DNA of 7,852 nucleotides from Actinomycetes bacterium (lineage in GTDB: Bacteria; Actinomycetota; Actinomycetes; Actinomycetales; Microbacteriaceae), in assembly GCA_030425055.1 (NCBI GenBank), contig JAUHVN010000124.1, positions 1 through 7,852 on the forward strand. The letters run 5' to 3'. Below the pieces are notes generated by a model, which saw only the letters and a program-made list of their open reading frames with translations, did not search any database and had not been told where the DNA came from. Shown piece by piece: positions 1 to 5,795 of this stretch. The position numbers and the translations under genes were made by a program. Numbering within the stretch: the first letter of the stretch is position 1; each line of letters starts with the position of its first letter.

Positions 1-73
1 CGTCCGAGAGCAGTCGCGCGGTCGTGAGACCCGCGACGCCGGCGCCCACGACGATCGTGTCGACCCGATCCAT
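1..73 (-). CDS. FAD/NAD(P)-binding oxidoreductase, N-terminal fragment (runs off left edge)
   Basis: Only the first 24 codons are inside the window, read leftwards from an ATG at 73. The peptide contains VVGAGVAGLTTARLL, a beta strand followed by a GxGxxG dinucleotide-binding turn (residues ~10-15) and the start of a helix. This is the standard N-terminal Rossmann element that binds the ADP part of FAD. The wording resembles the flavin amine oxidase / protoporphyrinogen oxidase / phytoene desaturase superfamily, but which member cannot be told from 24 residues. A GGAAGGG Shine-Dalgarno sequence (81-87) lies 7 nt before the ATG, which supports the start. It follows ald by only 40 bp on the same strand with no visible terminator, so it may be the last gene of the asparaginase-ald transcript. 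Confidence 0.8.
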   Translation of the reverse strand, partial: MDRVDTIVVGAGVAGLTTARLLSD

Positions 74-80
74 TCCCGGT

Positions 81-87
81 CCCTTCC
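81..87 (-). promoter_or_regulatory. Shine-Dalgarno site of the left-edge oxidoreductase
   Basis: Minus-strand GGAAGGG, 7 nt upstream of the ATG at 73. It is a good purine-rich ribosome binding site and fits translation from an internal gene of a polycistronic transcript. Confidence 0.6.
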
Positions 88-113
88 GTGCAGCGTGCCC
101 GCCGTCGAGGCGC

Positions 114-1229
114 TCAGCCGAGCGCGCCGGAGAGCGGTGCGAGCGGCAGCTCGTGCGCGGTCGCGACGCCGGCGTTGACGACATGACCGCTGACGGCGTT
201 CAGGCCGGCCGCGAGTCCGGCATCCGCCCGCAGCGCGTCGGTCCAGCCGCGCCGCGTCACCTGGCGGATGTACGGCAGCGTCGCGTTGGTCAGCGCGGAC
301 GTCGACGTGTTGGGCACGGCGCCCGGCATGTTCGCGACGCAGTAGAACACGCTGCCGTGCACCGTGAACGTCGGGTCGGCGTGCGTGGTCGGGTGCGTAT
401 CGGCGAAGCATCCGCCCTGGTCGACGGCGATGTCGACGAGCACCGAGCCCGGGCGCATGCGCGCGACCATGTCGTTCGTCACGAGCTTCGGCGCCTTCGC
501 TCCGGGGATGAGCACCGAGCCGATCACGAGGTCGGACGCCGTCACCGCGCGGTCGAGGTCGAGCGGGTTCGACGCCGCGGTCTTGACGCGGCCCTGGAAG
601 TGGTCGTCGAGGTACCGCAGGCGCTGCACGTTGGTGTCGAAGACGGTGACGTCCGCACCCATGCCCACCGCGATGACGGCGGCGTTCGCGCCGGCGACTC
701 CGCCGCCGATGACGGTGACGGCGGCCGGACGGGTTCCGGGCACTCCCGACATGAGCAGGCCGAGACCACCGGCCGAGCGCATGAGCGTCGCGGCACCCAC
801 CATCGGGGCGAGCCGGCCCGCGACCTCGCTCATCGGCGCGAGCAGCGGCAGCCCCCCGGTCGCTCCCTGCACGGTCTCGTAGGCGATCGCGGTGACGCCG
901 TCGGCGACGAGCCGCTCGGTGAGCGGGCGGTCGGCGGCCAGGTGCAGGTACGTGAACAGCACCAGATCGTCGCGGAAGTAGCCGTACTCGCTCGCGATCG
1001 GCTCCTTGACCTTCAGCAGCAGCTCGGCGCGAGCCCACACCTCGGCGGGGTCGTCCAGCAGGGTCGCGCCGGCGGCGGTGTACTCCTCGTCGGGCATCGA
1101 CGAGCCCTCGCCCGCGCCGCGCTGCACGAAGACCTCGTGTCCGGCCGCGACGAGGTCGTGCACGCCCGCGGGCGTGAGTGCGACACGGTACTCGTTGTTC
1201 TTCACCTCGGTGGGGACGCTGATCCTCAT
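114..1229 (-). CDS. ald: Alanine dehydrogenase (NAD-dependent)
   Basis: A 371-residue protein, the same length as the well-studied mycobacterial Ald. It catalyses reversible oxidative deamination of L-alanine to pyruvate and ammonia with NAD+ in the cytosol. The family's expected active-site residues are all present at the expected positions: R15, K75 (in KVKEP), H96 (in YLHLA) and D270 (in VDIAVDQGG). The NAD-binding Rossmann motif VIGGGVAG spans 173-180, with D198 ending the second strand (VFD) to hold the adenosine ribose. The N-terminus MRISVPTEVKNNEYRVALTP is typical. The start at 1229 is fixed by this N-terminus and by a GGAAAGGA site 6 nt upstream; the frame stays open to 1835, but that part is antisense to the asparaginase gene. 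It lies 56 bp after the asparaginase gene and is probably co-transcribed with it. Confidence 0.97.
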   Translation of the reverse strand: MRISVPTEVKNNEYRVALTPAGVHDLVAAGHEVFVQRGAGEGSSMPDEEYTAAGATLLDDPAEVWARAELLLKVKEPIASEYGYFRDDLVLFTYLHLAADRPLTERLVADGVTAIAYETVQGATGGLPLLAPMSEVAGRLAPMVGAATLMRSAGGLGLLMSGVPGTRPAAVTVIGGGVAGANAAVIAVGMGADVTVFDTNVQRLRYLDDHFQGRVKTAASNPLDLDRAVTASDLVIGSVLIPGAKAPKLVTNDMVARMRPGSVLVDIAVDQGGCFADTHPTTHADPTFTVHGSVFYCVANMPGAVPNTSTSALTNATLPYIRQVTRRGWTDALRADAGLAAGLNAVSGHVVNAGVATAHELPLAPLSGALG

Positions 1230-1235
1230 CGTGTG

Positions 1236-1243
1236 TCCTTTCC
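1236..1243 (-). promoter_or_regulatory. Shine-Dalgarno site of ald
   Basis: Minus-strand GGAAAGGA ends 6 nt before the ATG at 1229. It decides the start of ald within a much longer open frame. Its upstream edge touches the last arm of the hairpin pair at 1243-1281, so folding there could affect access to it. Confidence 0.75.
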
Positions 1244-1281
1244 GCTCCGCCGTTGGAGCGCTGTCGGCTCCGGGTCGGAGC
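1243..1281 (-). promoter_or_regulatory. Tandem hairpins with four mutually complementary arms between the asparaginase gene and ald
   Basis: On the minus-strand transcript, arm 1 GCTCCG (1281-1276) pairs with arm 2 CGGAGC (1272-1267) over a 3-nt loop, and arm 3 CGCTCC (1260-1255) pairs with arm 4 GGAGCG (1248-1243) over a 6-nt loop. All arms share the GCTCC/GGAGC core, so arm 2 can instead pair with arm 3, and arm 1 with arm 4. Arm 4 runs directly into the ald Shine-Dalgarno site. The pairing is seen in sequence; an attenuation or translational role is inference. There is no T-tract. Confidence 0.4.
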
Positions 1282-1285
1282 GCCG

Positions 1286-2275
1286 CTAGAAGGCCGGGCG
1301 GATGGCCCCGACCGCCTGACCGCCGCCCGAGACGGACAGCGGAAGCTTCGTCATGACCTCTGCCACCGCGGACGGTGCGAGGGCGCCGGCGCGCTCGAGC
1401 AGACGCACGGCCACCGCCGCCGCCGCGCGTCCCGAGCCGTCGAGCATCTTGAGCGCCGCCGTGGTGCCATCGGGCGCGACCATCACCATGACTCCTTCGG
1501 CGCCGGTCTTGGCGAACACGCCCAGCCGTTCGATCGCGATGGTGTCGGGTCGGCCCGGGCCGTCGATCGTCCACGGGTTCGCGCGGACCGCCTCGACGAG
1601 GGCGCCGGCGCTGCGGTGGAGCGCGAACGGCGACGTCGTCGACGAGTTGCCGATGCGGTGGATCGCCTTGGCGAGACCGAAGAGCGTCATCGCGTAGATC
1701 GGCGCACCGCAGCCGTCGACCGCGGTCGCCGTCACCTTCTCGCCGATGAGCCGTTCGACGACGTCTCGGATGTGCGCCTGGAGCGGATGCTGCGGATCGA
1801 GGTAGTCCTCGACGCTCCAGTTCGCCGCGCGGCACGCGAGCAGCATCGCGGCGTGCTTGCCCGAGCAGTTCATCCGGATGCGGGCGGGCTCGGCGTGGTC
1901 GCGCACCATCTCGTCACGCGCGGCCTGATCGCCCGGCCACGCGGGAGGGCACCCCAGCGCGTCCTCGCTCAGGCCCGCGGCATCCAGCATGTCGCGAACG
2001 ACCCCGACGTGGCGGTCGGTGCCCGAGTGACTCGCGGTGGCCAGTCCCAATCGCTCTCCCTCGAGCGCGGCGCCCGCCGAGACGCACGCGAGCGCCTGCA
2101 AGGGCTTGAGGCTCGAGCGGGGGAGGATGAGCGCGCCGGTGTCGCCGATCTTCTCGGCGACGGTGCCGTCGGGGGCGATCACGACGGCCGCGCCGCTGTG
2201 GCGCGACTCGACGAAGCCGCTGCGCTCGACGACGGCGAGTTCGACCGCCGAGGCTGCGGGGAAGGTCTGCGGCAC
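1286..2275 (-). CDS. L-asparaginase, Asparaginase_II family (R. etli-type)
   Basis: A 329-residue protein of the serine-lysine asparaginase family typified by the Rhizobium etli enzymes, unrelated to the bacterial AnsA/AnsB type. It hydrolyses L-asparagine to aspartate and ammonia. No signal peptide is seen, so it should be cytosolic. Visible family motifs: PRSSLKPLQAL (52-62) with an SxxK pair at S54/K57; TASHSGTDRH (80-89); MNCSGKH (135-141) with C137 and K140; VDGCGAPI (186-193) with C189; and FAKTGAEGV (254-262) with K256. The two cysteines plus K140 match the metal site described for this family, and the Ser/Lys residues match its tandem catalytic pairs. The GTG at 2275 is chosen because a TAGGCT -10 hexamer lies 6 nt upstream and no good Shine-Dalgarno is present. 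It is first in a probable operon with ald. Length is normal for the family. Confidence 0.93.
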   Translation of the reverse strand: MPQTFPAASAVELAVVERSGFVESRHSGAAVVIAPDGTVAEKIGDTGALILPRSSLKPLQALACVSAGAALEGERLGLATASHSGTDRHVGVVRDMLDAAGLSEDALGCPPAWPGDQAARDEMVRDHAEPARIRMNCSGKHAAMLLACRAANWSVEDYLDPQHPLQAHIRDVVERLIGEKVTATAVDGCGAPIYAMTLFGLAKAIHRIGNSSTTSPFALHRSAGALVEAVRANPWTIDGPGRPDTIAIERLGVFAKTGAEGVMVMVAPDGTTAALKMLDGSGRAAAAVAVRLLERAGALAPSAVAEVMTKLPLSVSGGGQAVGAIRPAF

Positions 2276-2281
2276 GGGGCC

Positions 2282-2287
2282 AGCCTA
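2282..2287 (-). promoter_or_regulatory. -10 hexamer of the asparaginase gene (apparent leaderless start)
   Basis: Minus-strand TAGGCT ends 6 nt before the GTG at 2275, which would place transcription start at or next to the start codon. No -35 box is recognisable. The AGG inside the hexamer could instead be a minimal Shine-Dalgarno 8 nt from the GTG; the parallel case at plsC, whose hexamer lacks AGG, favours the promoter reading. Confidence 0.55.
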
Positions 2288-2314
2288 GCGCCGAGCGGCC
2301 GCGCGCCGTCGTGA

Positions 2315-2320
2315 CAGACT
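2315..2320 (+). promoter_or_regulatory. -10 hexamer of the OsmC-family gene (apparent leaderless start)
   Basis: CAGACT ends 7 nt before the ATG at 2328, with no Shine-Dalgarno between them. It matches TAnnnT at the conserved A and final T only. It sits back to back with the asparaginase promoter, so the two upstream regions overlap inside 52 bp and the genes could share control. Confidence 0.4.
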
Positions 2321-2327
2321 GTTGCGC

Positions 2328-2801
2328 ATGTGGGGCGAGCATCGATACTCCGTCCGGACGACCTGGACGGGTGATCGCGGCACCGGCACGTCGGGGTACC
2401 GGGACTACGATCGCGCCGTCACGGTGTCGATCGACGGCAAGCCCGACCTGCTCGCCTCGAGCGACAAGCCCTTCCGGGGCGACCCCTCGCGCTGGAACCC
2501 CGAGGACCTGCTGCTGGCGGCGCTGAGCGAGTGCCACCTGCTCTCGTACCTGCACGCGTGCGTCGGCGCGGGCGTCGTCGTCGTCGGGTACGAGGATGAT
2601 GCGACAGGTCTCATGGTCGAGGACGGTCGCGGCGGTGGAGCGTTCCGCGAGGTCGTGCTGCGCCCGACCGTCACCGTCGCCGACCCGTCGATGACGGATG
2701 CCGCGACCGCTGCGCATGCCCAGGCGAACGAGTGGTGCTTCATCGCGAACTCGGTGAACTTCCCGGTGCGCCACGAGCCCACGGTGCGGGTGGCCGAGTA
2801 G
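2328..2801 (+). CDS. OsmC/Ohr-family protein, probable hydroperoxide reductase
   Basis: A 157-residue cytosolic protein of the OsmC/Ohr superfamily, whose members reduce organic (lipid) hydroperoxides using a reactive cysteine pair, typically recycled by lipoylated proteins. The two catalytic cysteines are visible: C69 in LLAALSECHLLSY and C137 in AQANEWCFIANSVN. E59 in NPEDLLLAA lies ten residues before C69, the spacing of the family's active-site glutamate. R25 in GYRDYDR is the candidate active-site arginine. Length is normal. The sequence looks more like the broad OsmC-like group than classic Ohr, so the physiological substrate is uncertain. The start is taken as the ATG at 2328 rather than an in-frame TTG two codons earlier, because the TTG is only 1 nt from the -10-like hexamer. 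It converges on the acyltransferase gene with a 17-bp gap and no obvious terminator. Confidence 0.9.
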   Translation: MWGEHRYSVRTTWTGDRGTGTSGYRDYDRAVTVSIDGKPDLLASSDKPFRGDPSRWNPEDLLLAALSECHLLSYLHACVGAGVVVVGYEDDATGLMVEDGRGGGAFREVVLRPTVTVADPSMTDAATAAHAQANEWCFIANSVNFPVRHEPTVRVAE

Positions 2802-2818
2802 GCGTCTCCCGTCGCGCG

Positions 2819-3562
2819 TCAGCGTCGTTCGTGGGGCAGGGCCTGCTTGATGCGCTCGATCGTGCCGTGCGCCGGCGCCTCGTTGTACGCGCCCGCCAGC
2901 TCCTGACCCGACAGCGCGTGGATGGCCGACATGATGTCGTCGGTGGCCAGACGCCGGGCACGGCCCGAGGTCGCCGGGCCGTGGTGCGACAGGTCGAGGG
3001 GAGCGCCGAACCGCACGGTCGCGCGATGCCGCAGCGACGGCATCCTCGCACCCACCGGCATGACCTCGGCGGTGCCGATGAGACCGACCGGCACCACCGG
3101 CGCGCCCGTCTGCAGCGCGAGGAACGCGACACCGGTGCGGCCCTTGTAGAGTCGCCCGTCGAGCGACCGGGTGCCCTCGGGGTAGAGGGCGACCGCGCTG
3201 CCGTCGTCGAGCAGACGGCGCTGCTGGTCGAGCGCGTCCAGGGCGGCCTGGCCCGCACCGCGCTGCACCGGCACGGCGCCGATCGCGGTGAAGAACCACC
3301 GCGATGCCGGCTTGTCGAAGTAGCTCGACTTGGCCAGGAAGTGCACGGGCCGCGGCGCCCCCACCGGGATCGCGATCGAGTCGATGAACGACAGGTGGTT
3401 GCTCGCGAGGATCACCGGACCTTCGTGCGGCACGTTCTCGCGTCCCTCGATGTGCGGGCGGTACACGAGCCGGGCGAGCGGTGCCACGACCAGCCGGCCC
3501 AGCGCGTACGCGGCCCCCATCCGGGTGGCGGGCTCGGGGTTCGCGTCACCCTCGGATCCCAT
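2819..3562 (-). CDS. plsC: 1-acyl-sn-glycerol-3-phosphate acyltransferase (PlsC/LPLAT family)
   Basis: A 247-residue membrane-associated acyltransferase that would add the second acyl chain to lysophosphatidate, giving phosphatidate for phospholipid synthesis. All four LPLAT blocks are present in order: NHLSFID (55-61) with the catalytic HX4D pair H56/D61; VPVQRG (97-102); YPEGTRS (127-133) for glycerophosphate binding; and VVPVGLIG (156-163). A moderately hydrophobic stretch at ~18-34 and the segment after block I could dip into the membrane. The ATG at 3562 is supported by a TAGCCT hexamer 6 nt upstream. Actinobacteria often carry several LPLAT paralogues, some of which act on other lipids or mannosides, so the exact acceptor is inferred. 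The C-terminus is polar and basic. It is transcribed alone, divergent from the FKBP gene. Confidence 0.92.
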   Translation of the reverse strand: MGSEGDANPEPATRMGAAYALGRLVVAPLARLVYRPHIEGRENVPHEGPVILASNHLSFIDSIAIPVGAPRPVHFLAKSSYFDKPASRWFFTAIGAVPVQRGAGQAALDALDQQRRLLDDGSAVALYPEGTRSLDGRLYKGRTGVAFLALQTGAPVVPVGLIGTAEVMPVGARMPSLRHRATVRFGAPLDLSHHGPATSGRARRLATDDIMSAIHALSGQELAGAYNEAPAHGTIERIKQALPHERR

Positions 3563-3568
3563 CCGTCG

Positions 3569-3574
3569 AGGCTA
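3569..3574 (-). promoter_or_regulatory. -10 hexamer of plsC (apparent leaderless start)
   Basis: Minus-strand TAGCCT ends 6 nt before the ATG at 3562. No Shine-Dalgarno is present, and this hexamer has no AGG that could serve as one, which makes it the cleanest leaderless case in the window. No -35 box is recognised. Confidence 0.55.
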
Positions 3575-3583
3575 CTCGCGGGT

Positions 3584-3603
3584 CCATGCCGTCGGAGGCA
3601 TGG
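3584..3603. promoter_or_regulatory. 7-bp perfect dyad upstream of plsC
   Basis: CCATGCC and GGCATGG flank a 6-bp centre. The dyad starts 9 bp upstream of the plsC -10 hexamer, inside the expected -35 to -10 spacer and -35 region, where a bound repressor would block the promoter. The symmetry is seen; the operator role is inference. It is also ~70 bp before the FKBP start. Confidence 0.35.
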
Positions 3604-3664
3604 CACGTTCCCAGCCGGGACAGAGGAAAAGTGCGGAAAGATGGACCAACCCCGACTTTCGAAT

Positions 3665-3668
3665 GAGG
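3665..3668 (+). promoter_or_regulatory. Shine-Dalgarno site of the FKBP lipoprotein gene
   Basis: GAGG lies 7 nt before the GTG at 3676 and decides that start. The resulting N-terminus is a complete lipoprotein signal peptide. No convincing promoter hexamer was found in the spacer. Confidence 0.55.
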
Positions 3669-3675
3669 TTCTCCC

Positions 3676-4632
3676 GTGCGCTTCCGCTCCGCCGCCGCTC
3701 TGTCCGCCGCCGCTCTGACGGCCCTCGTGCTGGCAGGCTGCACCTCGGCCCCCGAACCCTCCGAGTCGCCCGCATCCGCCGACCCCTCGGTGTCGGATGC
3801 CGCACTGTGCGAGGCGGTCGCCGACTCGGGTGAGGCGTCCGACGCAGTCACCGTCGAAGGCGCCGCCGGAGAGCCCGCCGAGGTGACGTTCGAGTTCCCC
3901 CTCGACATCCCGGCCCTGCAGAGCACCGTGATCGACGAGGGCTCCGGTGAGCCCGTCGAGGCCGGCCAGCTCGTTTCGTACGCCCTCTCGGCGTTCAGCG
4001 CCGACACCGGCGAGAAGCTCGGCGACATCGGCTACGGCGAGACGCCTGTGCTGCCCGCGCAGATCTCGGCCGAGAACCCGATCGGCCAGATCATCGGCTG
4101 CGCCGCGCCCGGCGCACGGGTGGTCGCGACCTTCCCGCCCTCGGACTCCGCCGGCGGCGAGGTGTACGTCTTCGACTTCCTCGGCGTCGTGCCGAACGCG
4201 GCGTGGGGTGAGGAGCAGCCGGCCGTCGACGGCATGCCGACCGTCGAGCTCGCCGAGGACGGCACCCCGTCGGTCACGCTGCCCGACGGCGACATCCCGA
4301 CCGAGTTCGAGAAGGCGACGCTCAAGGAGGGCGACGGTCAGGTCGTCGAGCCGGGCGACGCCGTGCTCGTGCAGTACCACGGGGTGTCGTGGGACACCGG
4401 CGAGGTCTTCGAGCAGAGCTGGGGCGGCCAGCCGTTCACGTTCTCGACGAGCGGCGGCGTCGTGCAGGGCTTCGCCGACGCCGTGCTCGGCGAGACCGTC
4501 GGTTCGCAGGTGATCGCGATCCTGCCGCCCGCGGTCGCCTATGGCGAGGGCGAGATCAACGACGCCGACCTGACCGGTCAGACCCTGGTGTTCGTGATCG
4601 ACATCCTGGGCGTGCAGCCCGAGGCATCCTGA
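3676..4632 (+). CDS. Secreted FKBP-type peptidyl-prolyl cis-trans isomerase, lipoprotein with two FKBP-like domains
   Basis: A 318-residue protein predicted to be exported, lipidated and to act on protein folding outside the membrane. The signal peptide has basic MRFR, a hydrophobic core and the lipobox LAGC with lipidated C22; an acidic Ser/Pro/Ala linker follows (~23-45). The C-terminal domain (~213-315) is a recognisable FKBP fold: VQYHGVSWDTGEVFEQSW, GGVVQGFADAVLG, PPAVAYGEGE and LVFVIDILGV. Active-site aromatics are largely kept (Y234, F245, F254/F256, Y289, F306), with F266 in place of the FKBP12 tryptophan, as in many bacterial FKBPs. Residues ~80-172 look like a second, degenerate FKBP-like unit (EAGQLVSYAL, DTGEKL, GQIIGCAAPGARV, VYVFDFLGVV) with few catalytic residues. 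C45 and C142 could form a disulfide. GTG start with GAGG 7 nt upstream. Dxr follows after 41 bp. Confidence 0.92.
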   Translation: MRFRSAAALSAAALTALVLAGCTSAPEPSESPASADPSVSDAALCEAVADSGEASDAVTVEGAAGEPAEVTFEFPLDIPALQSTVIDEGSGEPVEAGQLVSYALSAFSADTGEKLGDIGYGETPVLPAQISAENPIGQIIGCAAPGARVVATFPPSDSAGGEVYVFDFLGVVPNAAWGEEQPAVDGMPTVELAEDGTPSVTLPDGDIPTEFEKATLKEGDGQVVEPGDAVLVQYHGVSWDTGEVFEQSWGGQPFTFSTSGGVVQGFADAVLGETVGSQVIAILPPAVAYGEGEINDADLTGQTLVFVIDILGVQPEAS

Positions 4633-4645
4633 CGGATCGGCGCGT

Positions 4646-4681
4646 CGCGGCATCCGCTGGATAGGCTGAGCGGATGCGGCG
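4646..4681. promoter_or_regulatory. 12-of-13-bp inverted repeat over the dxr promoter and start codon
   Basis: The arms are 4646-4658 and 4669-4681, with one mismatch (4649/4678) and a 9-bp perfect core GCATCCGCT / AGCGGATGC. The 10-bp centre holds the TAGGCT hexamer and the right arm contains the dxr ATG. As DNA it could be an operator. In RNA reading through from the FKBP gene it would form a hairpin that hides the ATG or acts as a weak terminator. The symmetry is certain; the roles are inference. Confidence 0.5.
4662..4667 (+). promoter_or_regulatory. -10 hexamer of dxr (apparent leaderless start)
   Basis: TAGGCT ends 6 nt before the ATG at 4674, the same hexamer and spacing as the asparaginase gene. 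There is no standard Shine-Dalgarno, although AGG within the hexamer is 8 nt from the ATG. No -35 box is recognised. Confidence 0.55.
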
Positions 4682-5765
4682 CGTCATCGTCCTCGGCTCC
4701 ACCGGCTCCATCGGAACGCAGGCGCTCGACGTCATCCGCGCCAACCCGCGACGGTTCGACGTCGTCGGGCTCGCCGCCGGCACAGATCGCGATCAGGTCG
4801 CCCGCCAGGCCGAGGAGTTCGACGTCGAGCACACCGCGCTCGGTGCCGACGAGGCCGAGCAGCTGGTGCGCGACGTCGACGCCGACGTCGTGCTCAACGG
4901 CATCACCGGCTCGGTCGGTCTCGGCCCGACCCTCGCGGCGCTCGAGACCGGACGCACTCTCGCCCTCGCCAACAAGGAGTCGCTCATCGTCGGCGGCGAC
5001 CTCGTCACGGCGAAGGCGAAGCCCGGCCAGATCGTGCCCGTCGATTCGGAGCACTCCGCGATCGCCCAGGCCCTGCGCTCCGGAGCCCGCAGCGAGGTGC
5101 GTCGGCTCGTCCTCACGGCATCCGGGGGACCGTTCCGCGGTCGCGCCCGGCACGAACTCGCCGACGTGACCCCGGTCGAGGCGCTCGCGCATCCGACATG
5201 GGACATGGGCCGCGTGGTCACGACGAACTCGGCGACGCTCGTCAACAAGGGACTCGAGGTCATCGAGGCGCACCTGCTGTTCGACGTCGGCTTCGGCGAC
5301 ATCGAAGTGGTGGTGCACCCGCAGTCGATCGTGCACTCGATGGTCGAGTTCATCGACGGATCGACGATCGCCCAGGCGTCGCCCCCCGACATGCGTCTGC
5401 CGATCGCGCTCGGCCTCGACTGGCCCGATCGCATCGCCGGCGTCGGACGCCCGCTGGACTGGTCGTCGGCCACGGCGTGGACGTTCGAACCGCTCGACGA
5501 CGCCGCATTCCCCGCGGTGCGCCTCGCGAAGCAGGTCGGGCGCGCCGGCGGCACCTTCCCCGCCGTGTACAACGCGGCGAACGAGCAGGCCGTCGACGCG
5601 TTCCACGACGGGCGCATCGGGTTCCTCGGCATCGTCGAGATCATCGAGCGCGTCGTCGACGCCCACGACGCTCCTGACTCCCTCACGCGCGAGTCGCTCG
5701 CGGCGGCCGAGGCGTGGGCGCGCGCTGCCGCCGACCGCGCGATCGTCTCAGCCTCCCAGCGCTGA
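4674..5765 (+). CDS. dxr: 1-deoxy-D-xylulose 5-phosphate reductoisomerase
   Basis: A 363-residue cytosolic enzyme that converts DXP to 2-C-methyl-D-erythritol 4-phosphate with NADPH, the committed step of the MEP isoprenoid pathway and the target of fosmidomycin. Motifs in order: NADPH-binding GSTGSIG (8-14); ALANKES (97-103); metal-binding VPVDSEHSAI with D124 and E126; TASGGPFR (148-155); the active-site flap HPTWDMG (173-179); NSATLVNKGLEVIEA (185-199) with N191, K192 and metal ligand E195; and VHPQSIVHSM (214-223). The C-terminal alpha-helical domain is present (FPAVYNAANEQAVDAF onward). It is somewhat shorter than the common ~380-400 residues, but no motif is missing. It starts at the ATG at 4674, with its own apparent promoter inside an inverted repeat. 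In many actinobacteria dxr is followed by a site-2 protease gene and ispG; here it meets a repeat cluster and a convergent gene. Confidence 0.97.
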   Translation: MRRVIVLGSTGSIGTQALDVIRANPRRFDVVGLAAGTDRDQVARQAEEFDVEHTALGADEAEQLVRDVDADVVLNGITGSVGLGPTLAALETGRTLALANKESLIVGGDLVTAKAKPGQIVPVDSEHSAIAQALRSGARSEVRRLVLTASGGPFRGRARHELADVTPVEALAHPTWDMGRVVTTNSATLVNKGLEVIEAHLLFDVGFGDIEVVVHPQSIVHSMVEFIDGSTIAQASPPDMRLPIALGLDWPDRIAGVGRPLDWSSATAWTFEPLDDAAFPAVRLAKQVGRAGGTFPAVYNAANEQAVDAFHDGRIGFLGIVEIIERVVDAHDAPDSLTRESLAAAEAWARAAADRAIVSASQR

Positions 5766-5795
5766 TCGCAGGTCTCTTGGGATCGTTCGCGGGAC

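Noticed and set aside
24..1289. Long plus-strand open frame (421 codons) across the ald region
   Set aside because: It is antisense to ald, whose motifs and catalytic residues are unmistakable. The translation is dominated by Arg, Ala, Gly, Asp, Glu and His, as expected of a GC-rich shadow frame, and it shows no motif.
1230..1835. Extension of ald upstream to 1835 in the same open frame
   Set aside because: The extra residues overlap the asparaginase gene and lack homology. The 371-residue start at 1229 has a strong Shine-Dalgarno site and the family-standard N-terminus.
2322..2327. TTG start of the OsmC-family gene two codons upstream
   Set aside because: It is 1 nt from the -10-like hexamer and has no ribosome site. 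The ATG at 2328 fits the leaderless spacing.
2802..2818. Bidirectional terminator between the OsmC-family gene and plsC
   Set aside because: The 17-bp gap shows no stable stem that does not extend deep into coding sequence, so no terminator is called.
1914..3299. Long minus-strand open frame (461 codons) across the asparaginase, OsmC and plsC genes
   Set aside because: It crosses three well-supported genes in the wrong frame or strand and has shadow-type composition.
3604..3664. Promoter hexamers for the FKBP gene (for example AAAGAT at 3637-3642)
   Set aside because: No candidate has both a good hexamer and a matching -35, so none could be supported.
4578..5666. Long minus-strand open frame antisense to dxr (362 codons)
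   Set aside because: Shadow of dxr: Arg/Asp/Val/Glu-rich with no recognisable motif and no promoter or ribosome site.
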